NCBI GenBank assembly: GCA_015060005.1
Contig: SUZI01000008.1
Location: forward strand, 1-64,000
Direction: 5' to 3'
Origin: Rikenellaceae bacterium
GTDB lineage: Bacteria > Bacteroidota > Bacteroidia > Bacteroidales > Rikenellaceae
DNA length: 64,000 nucleotides
Shown piece by piece: positions 36,444 through 45,660 of this stretch. Under the pieces are notes generated by a model. The model was not told where the DNA came from. It searched no databases and saw only the letters and a list, made by a program, of their open reading frames with translations. Made by a program: the position numbers and the translations under genes. Positions within the stretch are counted from its first letter, which is position 1. The number at the start of each line of letters is the position of its first letter.

Positions 36444-36505
36444 GAGAGGTGTCCGACCTTTGCGACCGAACACCTCCTCATATCAATAGCTGTAACTGCT
36501 AAGGC

Positions 36506-37537
36506 TTACCTCTTAAAGCCTTGAGCCTTCAACTCTATGTCGCTACCATCAGGCGTAACAAGATATGCTCCTGCCGTTGGGCGTGTGATATGTCCAATCA
36601 CGTCGACCATACCCATACGCATCACCTTCTCCTGCATAGCCAACGGCACGGTGAAAAGCAACTCATAATCCTCGCCACCATTCAACGCTGCCACCACAGG
36701 GTCGCGATGAAGCTCATCCGCCAGGTTATTGGTCTGCTGAGCGATAGGGATACGGTCGAGATATATTCTCGCACCACACTGCGACGCCTTACACAGCTGC
36801 AACACCTCACTTGCCAAGCCATCCGATATATCAATCATCGAGGTAGGTACAATACCATCCTCTGCCAAAGCGTCTATGATATCCTTGCGGGCACGTGGCT
36901 TCAGATAGCTCTGCAACAGATACTCATAGCCCTTAAACTGTGGTTCAGGGTTCTGCACATCCCTCAGCACTCGCTTCTCACGCTCCAGAAGGTTCAAGCC
37001 CATATATGCTCCACCCAATGCTCCCGTAACGCATATCAAATCGTTGAACTGAGCACCCGAACGATATGTTAATACCTTACGCTTTGCACGACCTATGGTG
37101 GTAATGTTGATTACCAAGCCCGTCATCGATGCCGAGGTGTCGCCACCGACCAAGTCCACGCCTAACTCCTTGCAGGCGAAATTCACACCCTCATACAAAT
37201 CCTGCAACGCCTCAACCGACATCTTTGATGATACGCCGAGCGAGAGCATTATCTGCTCGGGGCGGGCATTCATCGCCAACACATCGCTGACACCTACCGT
37301 TACAGCCTTATAACCCAGGTGCTTGAGCGGGAAGTATGTCAAGTCAAAATCTACACCCTCCAACATCACGTCGGTTGAGATGACCAACGCATCATCACGA
37401 CCGGCTGCCACCACAGCACAGTCGTCGCCCACGCCACGCAGCGTCGACTTATTGCTCTTGGTAGCATCTTTTGTCAGCAGGTCAATCAACCCAAACTCAC
37501 CCAACTCTGCAATCTCAGTACGTCTTTTATCGCTCAT
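36506..37537 (-). CDS. thiL: thiamine-monophosphate kinase
   Basis: Phosphorylates thiamine monophosphate to thiamine pyrophosphate. 343 residues from ATG 37537 (MSDKRRTEIAELGEFGLI); the frame is open upstream but that part runs into the promoter. Signatures: VGDDCAVV (ATP/metal Asp), VGVSDVLAMNARPEQIMLSLG, GGDTSAS, ISDGLASE and GGEDYELLF near the C-terminus, all intact. No thiamine-pyrophosphate riboswitch is visible. Confidence 0.96.
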   Translation of the reverse strand: MSDKRRTEIAELGEFGLIDLLTKDATKSNKSTLRGVGDDCAVVAAGRDDALVISTDVMLEGVDFDLTYFPLKHLGYKAVTVGVSDVLAMNARPEQIMLSLGVSSKMSVEALQDLYEGVNFACKELGVDLVGGDTSASMTGLVINITTIGRAKRKVLTYRSGAQFNDLICVTGALGGAYMGLNLLEREKRVLRDVQNPEPQFKGYEYLLQSYLKPRARKDIIDALAEDGIVPTSMIDISDGLASEVLQLCKASQCGARIYLDRIPIAQQTNNLADELHRDPVVAALNGGEDYELLFTVPLAMQEKVMRMGMVDVIGHITRPTAGAYLVTPDGSDIELKAQGFKR

Positions 37538-37555
37538 AATAGTCTCTATTTTTGG

Positions 37556-37586
37556 CAAAAGTACAGAAAAAAGAGCAGACTGCAAA
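37556..37586 (-). promoter_or_regulatory. promoter of thiL inside the rplI terminator
   Basis: Minus strand TTTG (37583-37586) and TACTTTTG (37556-37563) with a 19-base spacer. The -33 box lies in the loop of the hairpin that ends the upstream rplI gene. Confidence 0.75.
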
Positions 37587-37597
37587 AGCCTGCTCTT
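37567..37597 (-). terminator. terminator of rpsF-rpsR-rplI
   Basis: AAGAGCAG (37590-37597 on the minus strand) pairs with CTGCTCTT (37571-37578), followed by Ts to 37567. Confidence 0.78.
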
Positions 37598-37623
37598 ATC
37601 TAAAGTGCTTTAATAAGCTCGTC

Positions 37624-38064
37624 TTACTCCTCAGCTACAACTGAAAGAGCCACTGTAGCCTTAACCTCACGGTGGAGCTTAACTGTAGCGGTGTACTCGC
37701 CAACAGTCTTGATGCTATCCACTGCGATAGCCTTACGGTCTACTACAATCTCCTTAGCAGCCAAAGCCTCAGCAACGTCAGCTGAAGTTACTGCACCGAA
37801 AATCTTACCCTCCTCAGCCTTAACGGTGATAACCAAAGGCAAGTTAGCAATCTTCTCTGCCAATGCCTGAGCATCAGCCAAAATCTTTGCATCCTTGTGA
37901 GCACGCTGGCGAAGGTTCTCAGCCAACACCTTCTTTGCAGAAGCTGTAGCAGCCTTAGCGAAGCCCTGAGGAATCAAGTAATTGTTTGCATAACCAGGCT
38001 TTACATTAACGATATCGTTAGCATAGCCCAAGTTCTCTACATCTTTAATAAGAATAATCTCCAT
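37624..38064 (-). CDS. rplI: ribosomal protein L9
   Basis: 146 residues with the L9 signature at the N-terminus (MEIILIKDVENLGYANDIVNVKPGYANNYLIPQGFA), a long central helix and a C-terminal RNA-binding domain. Third gene of the S6-S18-L9 operon, 19 bases after rpsR. Confidence 0.97.
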   Translation of the reverse strand: MEIILIKDVENLGYANDIVNVKPGYANNYLIPQGFAKAATASAKKVLAENLRQRAHKDAKILADAQALAEKIANLPLVITVKAEEGKIFGAVTSADVAEALAAKEIVVDRKAIAVDSIKTVGEYTATVKLHREVKATVALSVVAEE

Positions 38065-38083
38065 ATTGCTCTCCTCCTCTTAA

Positions 38084-38365
38084 TTATTTCATACAATCGG
38101 TTACGAATGGCAAAATTGCGAGGTGGCGTGCACGCTTAACAGCCTGAGCAACCTTCTTCTGGAACTTCTGTGAAGTACCGGTCAAGCGACGTGGCAAAAT
38201 CTTACCCTGCTCGTTGAGGAACTTCTTCAAAAACTCACCATCCTTATAATCTACGTACTTAATACCGAGCTTCTTGAAACGGCAGTACTTCTTCTTCTTT
38301 ACATCTACAGATACGGGATTCAAATAACGAATCTCACCGCCAGCCTTTACATTCTCCTGTGCCAT
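38084..38365 (-). CDS. rpsR: ribosomal protein S18
   Basis: 93 residues with an N-terminal extension and then the family core ([49 protein letters not shown]). It partners S6 on the small subunit. Three bases downstream of rpsF. Confidence 0.97.
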   Translation of the reverse strand: MAQENVKAGGEIRYLNPVSVDVKKKKYCRFKKLGIKYVDYKDGEFLKKFLNEQGKILPRRLTGTSQKFQKKVAQAVKRARHLAILPFVTDCMK

Positions 38366-38368
38366 AGT

Positions 38369-38716
38369 TTACTCCTCCTGTGATTTGTTAGCAAGCTTTG
38401 CACGACGCTTTGCAGAGTACTCTACAGCGAACTTGTCCTGCTTGAAAGTTAAGAAACGAATGATACGCTCGTCACGACGATAGTTTGTCTCGAGCTTGTT
38501 GATAAGTGTACCCTCAGCCTCGAACTCTACCAAGAAGTAGAAACCGGTGGTCTTCTTCTGAATAGGGTAAGCGAGCTTCTTCAAGCCCCAGTTCTCCACA
38601 TTCACGATCTGACCGCCGTTCTCGGTGATGATGCCCTGGAATTTGTCAGCTACCTCCTGCACCTGAGCCTCAGAGAGGACGGGAGTGACAATGAAAACGG
38701 TTTCGTAATTGTTCAT
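38369..38716 (-). CDS. rpsF: ribosomal protein S6
   Basis: 115 residues, [19 protein letters not shown] start and [23 protein letters not shown] core as in the family. First gene of the S6-S18-L9 operon. The usual internal ssb gene of some phyla is absent, as in other Bacteroidetes. Confidence 0.97.
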   Translation of the reverse strand: MNNYETVFIVTPVLSEAQVQEVADKFQGIITENGGQIVNVENWGLKKLAYPIQKKTTGFYFLVEFEAEGTLINKLETNYRRDERIIRFLTFKQDKFAVEYSAKRRAKLANKSQEE

Positions 38717-38757
38717 AATAAATTTTAATTAATTGTTATTGTGCTATTTTAGCGGTG

Positions 38758-38787
38758 CAAAGGTAGTAATATTTTTCCGAAAACAAA
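38758..38787 (-). promoter_or_regulatory. promoter of rpsF-rpsR-rplI
   Basis: Minus strand TACCTTTG (38758-38765) and TTTG (38784-38787) with an 18-base spacer. Confidence 0.75.
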
Positions 38788-38849
38788 ACTTTCCACAATC
38801 TTTTTCATCAAGAGTTAAGCAACTTAGAGCTTTTTCTCCGAAAAAACAC

Positions 38850-38857
38850 TACCTTTG
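38850..38857 (+). promoter_or_regulatory. -7 box of the LtaS-like/ABC operon
   Basis: TACCTTTG, 26 bases before the ATG at 38884. The -33 region (about 38829, TTTTTC) is weak. Confidence 0.6.
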
Positions 38858-38883
38858 TGGGGTATACGTTTTCGTTGTGAGTT

Positions 38884-40737
38884 ATGAAGAAAAGAGTTCA
38901 AACCGTCATCGCCACATATCTGTTGTCGCTGCTGCTTATGGTCATCCAGAAGCCCATATTCCTTATATGGTATGCCGACAAGTCATCTGATTTCTCCTTC
39001 TCGGAGTGCCTGGCAGTCATCTGGCACGGCCTTATACTCGACTCCACCACAGCAGGATATCTCACCGTCATACCCTGGCTGGTGATGTTGCTCACCATCT
39101 GGATTAACCTCTCGGAGCGTACTATACAGCAGATTTTGAAGTGGTACTTCGTTGCCATCACCTTCATCGTCTCACTCATCGTGAGTGTTGATATGGGCTT
39201 GTTCCGCTATTGGGACTTCCGCCTCGACAGCACAATCCTGCAATATATCGTAACACCCAAGGAGGCTGCCGCAAGCGTAACAGCTATGGATGTTATATCC
39301 ACGTCGCTACTCTTTGTGGCATACGCTGCTACGATGTGGTTTACCCTGCGTGTTATCTACCTCCGCTACCGAGCCACCATTATCGCAGCGTCGCGTCGTG
39401 TGCTCTGCACATTGGGCTTCCTTCTGATAGGCGGACTCACATTTTTGGCTATCCGAGGAGGTGTCGGACACGCCGTAGCCAATGTCAGTATGGTCTACTT
39501 CAGCGACAATAGCTTCCTCAACCAGGCAGCAACCAATCCCGTATTCTCATTCCTCTCATCCTCTCTTCGTTCGGAGTTGGATGCCGACGACTACCACTAT
39601 TTCGATGAGTCGCAACGTCAGGAGATAATCGCCTCACTCTACCCCGACCCCTCGCAGATAGCTCCTTGCGACAGCCTGCTCACCACCGAACGTCCCGACA
39701 TCGTTCTTATCATCTTGGAGAGCTTCGGTCGCAACGTAACCGATGAGAAGGTGGATGGCGAGTGGGTAACGCCCAACATCCAGGCACTCAAGCAGGAGGG
39801 TGTATGGTTCGAAAATATCATTGCCAGCTCGTTCCGTACCGACCGCGGTCAGGTCTCGGTGATGAGTGGCTGGCCCGCACACCCCGTAGCCTCGATAATG
39901 AAATACCCTCTCAAGGCTCGTTCACTACCCTCTATCGCAGCCGAGCTCAGACGTGAGAGCTACACAACATCGTTTACCTATGGTGGCGACGCCAACTTTA
40001 CCAACACCGCCTCATACCTCTATAACACAGGCATAGAGACCATCTACGATGAGAAGAACATATCGCTCGACTCGGAGCATCGCACCACGCAATGGGGCTA
40101 TAACGATGCCGCCATGTGCGACTATTTTGCCGACCAGGTGTTAGCTCTTAGCGAGGGCGACACCCCTCTGTTTGCTACCCTTCTCACCCTCTCGTCGCAC
40201 GAGCCATTCGAGGTACCACACCACGCCCTGAGCGACAAGATTCTCAACGCCACCCACTTCACCGACGAGGCTCTCGGCAAGATGATAGCCAAGTGGAAGG
40301 CTTCGCCTGCGTGGGATAATATGCTCGTTGTGATGATTGCCGACCACGGTATGGGCTACCCCGAAGATTTGCCTCTGGGTGCTCTGGCTCGCCAGCGAAT
40401 ACCTATGCTCTGGGTGGGAGGTGCTATCCGCGAGGCACGCACAATCGACACCTATGGCTCTCAAAGTGATATGGCAGCCACCCTGCTTGCACAGATGGGT
40501 ATTGCCTACAAGGATAACCCATTCAGCAAAAATCTGCTCGACGCTGCCCAGCCTCACTTTGGCTTCTGGACCTACAACAATGCTTTGGGCGTTATTGATG
40601 CCGATGGCTATGTCATATTTGACTGTACAGGTAACCGCATAATGGAGCAACATGGCGACCCATCGCACACAGAGAGCCTGCTCCGAGGAGGCAAAGCCAT
40701 ATTACAAACCATCCACACCGACCTTTGCAACAAGTGA
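38884..40737 (+). CDS. LtaS-like membrane phosphoglycerol/phosphoethanolamine transferase
   Basis: 617-residue alkaline-phosphatase-superfamily enzyme. Five membrane segments (about 10-28, 42-75, 88-102, 138-158, 174-192) are followed by a periplasmic sulfatase-type domain with E279 (ILESFG), likely nucleophile T319 in SSFRTDRGQ, H439 (SSHEPF) and D487-H488 (IADHG), the metal ligands of the fold. In Firmicutes this architecture makes lipoteichoic acid; Gram-negative members decorate glycans or lipids with phosphoglycerol or phosphoethanolamine. The acceptor is unknown. Its TGA overlaps the ATG of the next gene (TGATG), so it is in one operon with an ABC uptake system, an unexpected pairing. 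Confidence 0.88.
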   Translation: MKKRVQTVIATYLLSLLLMVIQKPIFLIWYADKSSDFSFSECLAVIWHGLILDSTTAGYLTVIPWLVMLLTIWINLSERTIQQILKWYFVAITFIVSLIVSVDMGLFRYWDFRLDSTILQYIVTPKEAAASVTAMDVISTSLLFVAYAATMWFTLRVIYLRYRATIIAASRRVLCTLGFLLIGGLTFLAIRGGVGHAVANVSMVYFSDNSFLNQAATNPVFSFLSSSLRSELDADDYHYFDESQRQEIIASLYPDPSQIAPCDSLLTTERPDIVLIILESFGRNVTDEKVDGEWVTPNIQALKQEGVWFENIIASSFRTDRGQVSVMSGWPAHPVASIMKYPLKARSLPSIAAELRRESYTTSFTYGGDANFTNTASYLYNTGIETIYDEKNISLDSEHRTTQWGYNDAAMCDYFADQVLALSEGDTPLFATLLTLSSHEPFEVPHHALSDKILNATHFTDEALGKMIAKWKASPAWDNMLVVMIADHGMGYPEDLPLGALARQRIPMLWVGGAIREARTIDTYGSQSDMAATLLAQMGIAYKDNPFSKNLLDAAQPHFGFWTYNNALGVIDADGYVIFDCTGNRIMEQHGDPSHTESLLRGGKAILQTIHTDLCNK

Positions 40738-41879
40738 TGAGGAGATTTTTTATCATATTACTCTGCACAATAGGTTGGAGTTGTCATCGCGAAGAGCCAT
40801 TCGACGCAGGGCTCTTCTGCGAGGAGCTCTACTCGCCTCGCTACGCCACAGGCTTCTCTCTGCTCAGCACCGAGCAGGGCGACGCTACACTCCTGGTCGT
40901 AAACAAGCCCTGGCAGGGCTCTATGGGGGAGCAACGTATGCTTCTCATCGACCCCGAGGAACGCTTTGGCAATGTCAGCCACCCCTCCGTGCAACGCATC
41001 AGCGGAAGTGTTGAGCGTGTTGTCTGCCTCTCGTCATCCTATATCGCTATGCTCGATGCTATAGGTCAGGTTGATAAGGTTGTCGGTGTATCAGGTAAGG
41101 AGTTTATATATAATGAGAAGATATCGTCTGCCGAACATATTGGCGACGTAGGCTACGACTCGGTCTTCAATATGGAGCTTCTGCTCTCGCTCAACCCCGA
41201 CCTTGTCCTACTCTATGGCATAAGTGCCAAGAGTATCATAGAGGAGCGTCTGCAACAGTTCAACATCCCATATATCTACATCGGCGAATACCTTGAGCCA
41301 TCGCCTCTGGGCAAGGCAGAGTGGATTGTCGCCATAGCCGAGATTGTGGGCTTACGTGAGCAGGGTGAGGAGTGCTTCCAACATATCGAGGAGCGATATA
41401 ACACTCTTTGCCAGAGAGTTAGACAGCACACACAGGATAAGAGCACACTTCCTCGTGTGCTGCTCAACACCCCTTATCGCGACGTATGGTATCTTCCAGC
41501 ACCCGAGAGCTATATGGTGCAGCTCATCGAGGATGCCGGAGGCTTCGCCTACACCGAGGGTGAGGCAGGCGACACCACCACTCCCATAGGTATCGAGCAG
41601 GCATATAGCTACGCTCAGGAGGCTGACCTGTGGCTCAATGTAGGTAGCTGTGAGAGCCTCGCAGAGCTCAAGGCTACCAATCCACACTTCAGCTCCACAC
41701 GCCTCGTTACCGAGCAGAGGGTATACAACAACACCCTTCGCCGCACCCCCTCGTCGGGCTCCGACTTTTGGGAGTCGGGCGTGGTCAAGCCCGATGTCAT
41801 ACTCGAGGATTTGATACGCATAATACACCCCACACTCCTCCCTACCGAGGAGTTATACTACTATAAACAGCTTAAATGA
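40737..41879 (+). CDS. iron-complex/cobalamin-type ABC substrate-binding lipoprotein
   Basis: 380-residue binding lipoprotein of the BtuF/FepB class (two lobes joined by a rigid helix). The signal MRRFFIILLCTIGWSC ends in a lipobox Cys. Recognisable blocks are ERVVCLSSSYIAMLDAIGQVDKVVGVSG, MELLLSLNPDLVLLYG and GIEQAYSYAQEADLWLNVG. An extra N-terminal stretch (about 20-80) precedes the usual start of the first lobe, as in other Bacteroidetes members. It overlaps its neighbours on both sides (TGATG and ATGA), so translation is coupled. Ligand is probably a siderophore, haem or corrinoid; no TonB receptor is adjacent. Confidence 0.9.
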   Translation: MRRFFIILLCTIGWSCHREEPFDAGLFCEELYSPRYATGFSLLSTEQGDATLLVVNKPWQGSMGEQRMLLIDPEERFGNVSHPSVQRISGSVERVVCLSSSYIAMLDAIGQVDKVVGVSGKEFIYNEKISSAEHIGDVGYDSVFNMELLLSLNPDLVLLYGISAKSIIEERLQQFNIPYIYIGEYLEPSPLGKAEWIVAIAEIVGLREQGEECFQHIEERYNTLCQRVRQHTQDKSTLPRVLLNTPYRDVWYLPAPESYMVQLIEDAGGFAYTEGEAGDTTTPIGIEQAYSYAQEADLWLNVGSCESLAELKATNPHFSSTRLVTEQRVYNNTLRRTPSSGSDFWESGVVKPDVILEDLIRIIHPTLLPTEELYYYKQLK

Positions 41880-42883
41880 TGATGCGACACCGCTCTACAA
41901 TACTCTTTGCAGCACTGAGCCTGCTGTGCGTCGTGCTCTTTGCTCTCGATATGACCATAGGCGATATGGATATATCGGTGGGCGAGGTCTTTTCTATACT
42001 CTTGGGAGGCAACGCTGACGGAGTTAGTCGTGGCATTATCATCGACATCCGCTTAGTGAAGGCTCTGATGGCTATCTTAGCAGGTGCAGCACTCTCGGTG
42101 AGTGGTCTACAGATGCAGACACTTTTCCGCAACCCTATGGCAGGACCTTATACTCTCGGCATAAGTTCGGGAGCGAGCCTCGGCGTAGCACTATTCATCT
42201 TAGGAGCACCTTTAGGCTTGGCAGGCTCGGCAGGGCTCTCTACGCTCGGCATAGCAGGTGCAGCGTGGTTGGGAGCACTGCTCACACTGCTCAGCATAGG
42301 CTTCATCAGCCAACGCATCAAGGATATTATGGTCATCCTCATCATCGGCATAATGATGGGCTCGGCTGTGGGTGCTGTCGTGCAGATATTGCAGTTCCTC
42401 AGCGAGGAGGAGGCACTCAAAAACTTCGTCGTATGGACTATGGGCTCGCTGGGCGATGTCTCTATGGAGCGGCTATCTATCATAGCCCCTATGATTATCG
42501 TGGGCTTGATTATGGCTGTGGCGGTCATCAAACCGATGAATATGCTTCTGTTGGGCGAGGGCTACGCACGCACTATGGGACTAAATGTTGCCCGTACGCG
42601 TCTGCTCATCCTGCTCTCTACCACCCTGCTTGCAGGTACCGTTACGGCATTCTGCGGTCCTATCGGCTTTATCGGTATGGCTATGCCTCACCTTGCACGC
42701 ACTATCTTCTCCAATGCCGACCACCGCACGCTCCTGCCCGCCTCGGCTCTTATGGGAGCTATCTCGCTGCTCGTGTGCGACATCATCTCGAAGATGTACA
42801 CTCTGCCGATAAACGCTCTTACAGCACTACTCGGCATACCTATTATTATATGGGTTATCGTTAAGAAGAAAAATATCGTCTAA
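41876..42883 (+). CDS. FecCD-type ABC transporter permease
   Basis: 335-residue inner-membrane permease with about ten membrane segments. FecCD signatures: DIRLVKALMAILAGAALSVSGLQMQTLFRNPMAGPYTLGISSGASLGVAL, and ARTMGLNVARTRLLILLSTTLLAGTVTAFCGPIGFIGMAMPHLAR in the C-terminal half, where it contacts the ATPase. The start ATG overlaps the TGA of the binding-protein gene. It works as a homodimer with the 42889 ATPase. Confidence 0.94.
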   Translation: MMMRHRSTILFAALSLLCVVLFALDMTIGDMDISVGEVFSILLGGNADGVSRGIIIDIRLVKALMAILAGAALSVSGLQMQTLFRNPMAGPYTLGISSGASLGVALFILGAPLGLAGSAGLSTLGIAGAAWLGALLTLLSIGFISQRIKDIMVILIIGIMMGSAVGAVVQILQFLSEEEALKNFVVWTMGSLGDVSMERLSIIAPMIIVGLIMAVAVIKPMNMLLLGEGYARTMGLNVARTRLLILLSTTLLAGTVTAFCGPIGFIGMAMPHLARTIFSNADHRTLLPASALMGAISLLVCDIISKMYTLPINALTALLGIPIIIWVIVKKKNIV

Positions 42884-42888
42884 AGGCT

Positions 42889-43647
42889 ATGATACGACTC
42901 GATAACATACGACTCTCATACGGCGACCGCACGCTTGTCCACTCCGCTACGGGCGAGATACGCTCGGGCGAGCTCACCGCCCTGGTGGGCAGAAACGGCT
43001 CAGGCAAGAGCACTCTGCTGCGTACCTTAGCCTCATTGCAACCTATCATCGAGGGCAGGATTTTGCTTGGTGAGCGAGATATCACTACGCTCTCGCCTGC
43101 CGATATGGCTCGTACGTTGGCATTCGTTACCACCGAGAAGGTACGCATCAGTAATCTGTGTTGTCGCGATGTTGTGGCTCTGGGACGTGCACCTTATACG
43201 AATTGGATTGGACGCCTGCAGGAGCAGGATGAGCAGCAGGTTATGCACGCTCTGGCGGCTGTCGGTATGAGCGACTATGCCACAAAGAGTATGGATCAGA
43301 TGTCCGATGGTGAGTGTCAGCGAATAATGATTGCCAGAGCTTTGGCACAGGCTACGCCTATCATCTTGTTAGATGAGCCTACTGCATTTTTGGATATGCC
43401 CAACCGCTATGAGCTCTGCTCGCTGCTGCGTCGTTTAGCACACGAGGAGCATAAGTGCATACTCTTCTCTACGCACGAGTTGGATATTGCTCTGGAGCTC
43501 TGCGACTCCGTAGCCCTTATCTCCCCACCCTCGCTTCACATCCTCCCCACGGAGCAGATGATTCGCAGTGGCGAGATAGAAAAACTCTTCTCAAGCGACA
43601 TCATCTCCTTCGACGCCACCTCCCGCACAGTCAAGATAAAGGGATAA
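42889..43647 (+). CDS. ABC transporter ATP-binding protein (iron-complex/cobalamin type)
   Basis: 252-residue ATPase with Walker A GRNGSGKS (34-41), an ABC signature that reads MSDGE (138-142) where LSGGE/Q is usual, Walker B IILLDEP (158-164), and an H-loop STHELD. The altered signature (S-G to S-D) is also seen in some members of this subfamily, so it may well be active. It energises the 41876 permease. Last gene of the operon, 5 bases after the permease stop. Confidence 0.93.
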   Translation: MIRLDNIRLSYGDRTLVHSATGEIRSGELTALVGRNGSGKSTLLRTLASLQPIIEGRILLGERDITTLSPADMARTLAFVTTEKVRISNLCCRDVVALGRAPYTNWIGRLQEQDEQQVMHALAAVGMSDYATKSMDQMSDGECQRIMIARALAQATPIILLDEPTAFLDMPNRYELCSLLRRLAHEEHKCILFSTHELDIALELCDSVALISPPSLHILPTEQMIRSGEIEKLFSSDIISFDATSRTVKIKG

Positions 43648-43650
43648 AAA

Positions 43651-43679
43651 ATGGGTGTCTGCTATGTGCAAACACCCAT
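43651..43679. terminator. terminator between the ABC operon and upp
   Basis: ATGGGTGT (43651-43658) pairs with ACACCCAT (43672-43679). On the minus strand it is followed by six Ts, so it mainly serves upp. Confidence 0.75.
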
Positions 43680-43699
43680 AATTCATAGAATTATCATAC

Positions 43700-44353
43700 T
43701 TACAATTTCTCACCAAAAGCCAAATCACCCGCATCACCAATGCCCGGCACGATATAAGAGCGTGAGGTGAGCTCCGCATCCAAAGCTGCGGTCCAGATTG
43801 TAGTGGTCTTCGCTGGCAGGTGCTTCACAGCATAATCCAGACCCTGCTCGCTGGCGATGACCGCTGCCACGTGGGTATGTGCAGGCATACCGCACTTCTC
43901 AACCAATGCCTCATAGACCAAGACGAGCGACGTACCCGTAGCCAACATAGGGTCTACCAACAGAAGCGTCTTACCCTCAAGGTTGCACGATGATATATAC
44001 TCTACCTTAACTGTGAACTTACCACCCTTGCTCGACTTACGATATGCCGACACAAAGGCATTCGACGCATCGTCAAAGTAGTTGAGGAAGCCCTGATGGA
44101 ATGGCAATCCCGCACGCAGAACGGTTGCGATAACCACATCGTCGGCTATCTCCTCCACCACAGCCTCGCCGAGCGGAGTCTCGACAACACGACTCTTGTA
44201 GTTGAGCGTCTTTGAAATCTCGTAGCTCATAATCTCGCCTATACGCTCGATGTTACGGCGAAAACGCATCGAATCCTGCTGCACCTCCTTGTCGCGAATC
44301 TGCGAGAGGAACTTGTTGAGAATGGTGTTCTCCTTGTTAAGAATGTGAATCAT
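43700..44353 (-). CDS. upp: uracil phosphoribosyltransferase
   Basis: Salvages uracil to UMP with PRPP. 217 residues, with TVLRAGLPFHQGFLNYF, the PRPP loop VDPMLATGTSLV and the uracil-binding IVPGIGDAGDLAFG end, all typical. It lies 32 bases downstream of hflX on the same strand and may be co-transcribed. Confidence 0.96.
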   Translation of the reverse strand: MIHILNKENTILNKFLSQIRDKEVQQDSMRFRRNIERIGEIMSYEISKTLNYKSRVVETPLGEAVVEEIADDVVIATVLRAGLPFHQGFLNYFDDASNAFVSAYRKSSKGGKFTVKVEYISSCNLEGKTLLLVDPMLATGTSLVLVYEALVEKCGMPAHTHVAAVIASEQGLDYAVKHLPAKTTTIWTAALDAELTSRSYIVPGIGDAGDLAFGEKL

Positions 44354-44385
44354 AGTAGGTTCTTATTTAGTGTTTGTTTGCTCGT

Positions 44386-45597
44386 TTAGTATAAGAAGTT
44401 ATTAAACGGATAGCGTCCCTGATGTATCTCACGAACCATACCATACAAGTCGGAACGCAACTTCTCGATATTGAGTCGCTCCGCCGCCGAGATGAAGATA
44501 CAAGGTGTGTTAGCCTTGGCTATCCAGCTCTGCTTCAAATCCTCCAACGAGAGGTTTTTCTTCGTTGCCGGTGTCAGGTCATCCTCATCCTTCTTCTCGT
44601 AGGTGTAGGCGTCTATCTTATTAAATATAAGGTATACCGGCTTATCTCCGGCACCTATATCCTGCAACGTCTGCTTGACAACAGCTATCTGGTCCTCAAA
44701 GCCCGGATGCGAAATATCCACAACGTGCAGCAACAGGTCAGCCTCACGCACCTCGTCGAGTGTCGATTTGAACGACTCTATGAGCTGTGTAGGCAGCTTA
44801 CGGATGAAACCTACGGTATCCGACATCAGAAATGGCAGATTATCGAACACCACCTTACGCACCGTAGTATCCAACGTCGCAAAGAGCTTGTTCTCGGCAA
44901 ATACCTCACTCTTCGAGATAAGATTCATCAGCGTCGACTTACCCACATTGGTATAGCCCACCAACGCTACACGCACCATAGAACCTCGGTTGGAACGCTG
45001 CACAGCCATCTGCTTGTCGATTTTCGATAGGTCCTCCTTGAGTTTGGTTATACGGTTACGCACGATACGTCTATCGGTCTCAATCTCACGCTCTCCGGCA
45101 CCACCACGCGTTCCTGTACCTCCTCGCTGACGCTCCAGGTGGGTCCACATACCTGCCAGACGAGGCAACATATACTCATACTGAGCCAGCTGCACCTGCG
45201 TTTTAGCGTAGGCTGTGCGTGCACGCGAGAGGAAAATATCCAAAATCAGACGTGTACGGTCCAGCAGTCGGCAAGGCATCTCCTTCTCGATGTTACGTGT
45301 CTGAGCGGGCGAGAGTTCGTCGTCAAATATCACGACATCTATCTCGTTCTGCTCACAATACTGAGCTATCTCCTCCAACTTACCTGGTCCTACGTATATA
45401 CGCGACGAGGGTTGTGGCAGTCGCTGAGTAAACCTACGCACCGTTACGATGTCGGCAGTCTCCGCCAGGAACTCCAACTCCGCAAGATACTCCTCCGCCT
45501 GCTCTATAGGCTGTCCGTCGCGTATCACCGCCACCAGCACAGCCCTTTCACGCAAGTCTTCCTGCTCTTCTGTTTTATTTATTATCTCTTTCTTCAA
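44386..45597 (-). CDS. hflX: ribosome-associated GTPase HflX
   Basis: GTPase that binds and splits stalled ribosomes. N-terminal HflX domain (VGPGKLEEI, VIFDDELSPAQTRNIEK, DRTRLILDIFLSRA, GMWTHLERQRGGTGTRGGAGE) and then the G domain with GYTNVGKS and DTVGFIRKLP, NKID. I choose a TTG start at 45597 (M-KKEIINKTEEQ, 403 residues). The only upstream ATG in frame (45633) lies inside the terminator hairpin of tonB and would add a stretch encoded by the T run. The start is therefore an inference. Confidence 0.9.
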   Translation of the reverse strand: MKKEIINKTEEQEDLRERAVLVAVIRDGQPIEQAEEYLAELEFLAETADIVTVRRFTQRLPQPSSRIYVGPGKLEEIAQYCEQNEIDVVIFDDELSPAQTRNIEKEMPCRLLDRTRLILDIFLSRARTAYAKTQVQLAQYEYMLPRLAGMWTHLERQRGGTGTRGGAGEREIETDRRIVRNRITKLKEDLSKIDKQMAVQRSNRGSMVRVALVGYTNVGKSTLMNLISKSEVFAENKLFATLDTTVRKVVFDNLPFLMSDTVGFIRKLPTQLIESFKSTLDEVREADLLLHVVDISHPGFEDQIAVVKQTLQDIGAGDKPVYLIFNKIDAYTYEKKDEDDLTPATKKNLSLEDLKQSWIAKANTPCIFISAAERLNIEKLRSDLYGMVREIHQGRYPFNNFLY

Positions 45598-45610
45598 GAC
45601 ACTAAGGGGT

Positions 45611-45650
45611 AAAAAAAAAGCATCCCGCCACATAAATATAGCGGGACACT
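45611..45650 (-). terminator. terminator of tonB
   Basis: On the minus strand GTCCCGC pairs with GCGGGAT around a loop of about 12 bases, followed by a nine-T run (45611-45619). Confidence 0.8.
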
Positions 45651-45660
45651 TATGTAAATA

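Noticed and set aside
37030..37630. Thiamine-pyrophosphate riboswitch near thiL
   Set aside because: No conserved riboswitch core is visible; the leader is too short and holds only promoter and terminator sequence.
42889..43647. Inactive ABC ATPase because of the MSDGE signature
   Set aside because: Walker A, Walker B and H-loop are intact and related transporters tolerate this variation; inactivity is not supported.
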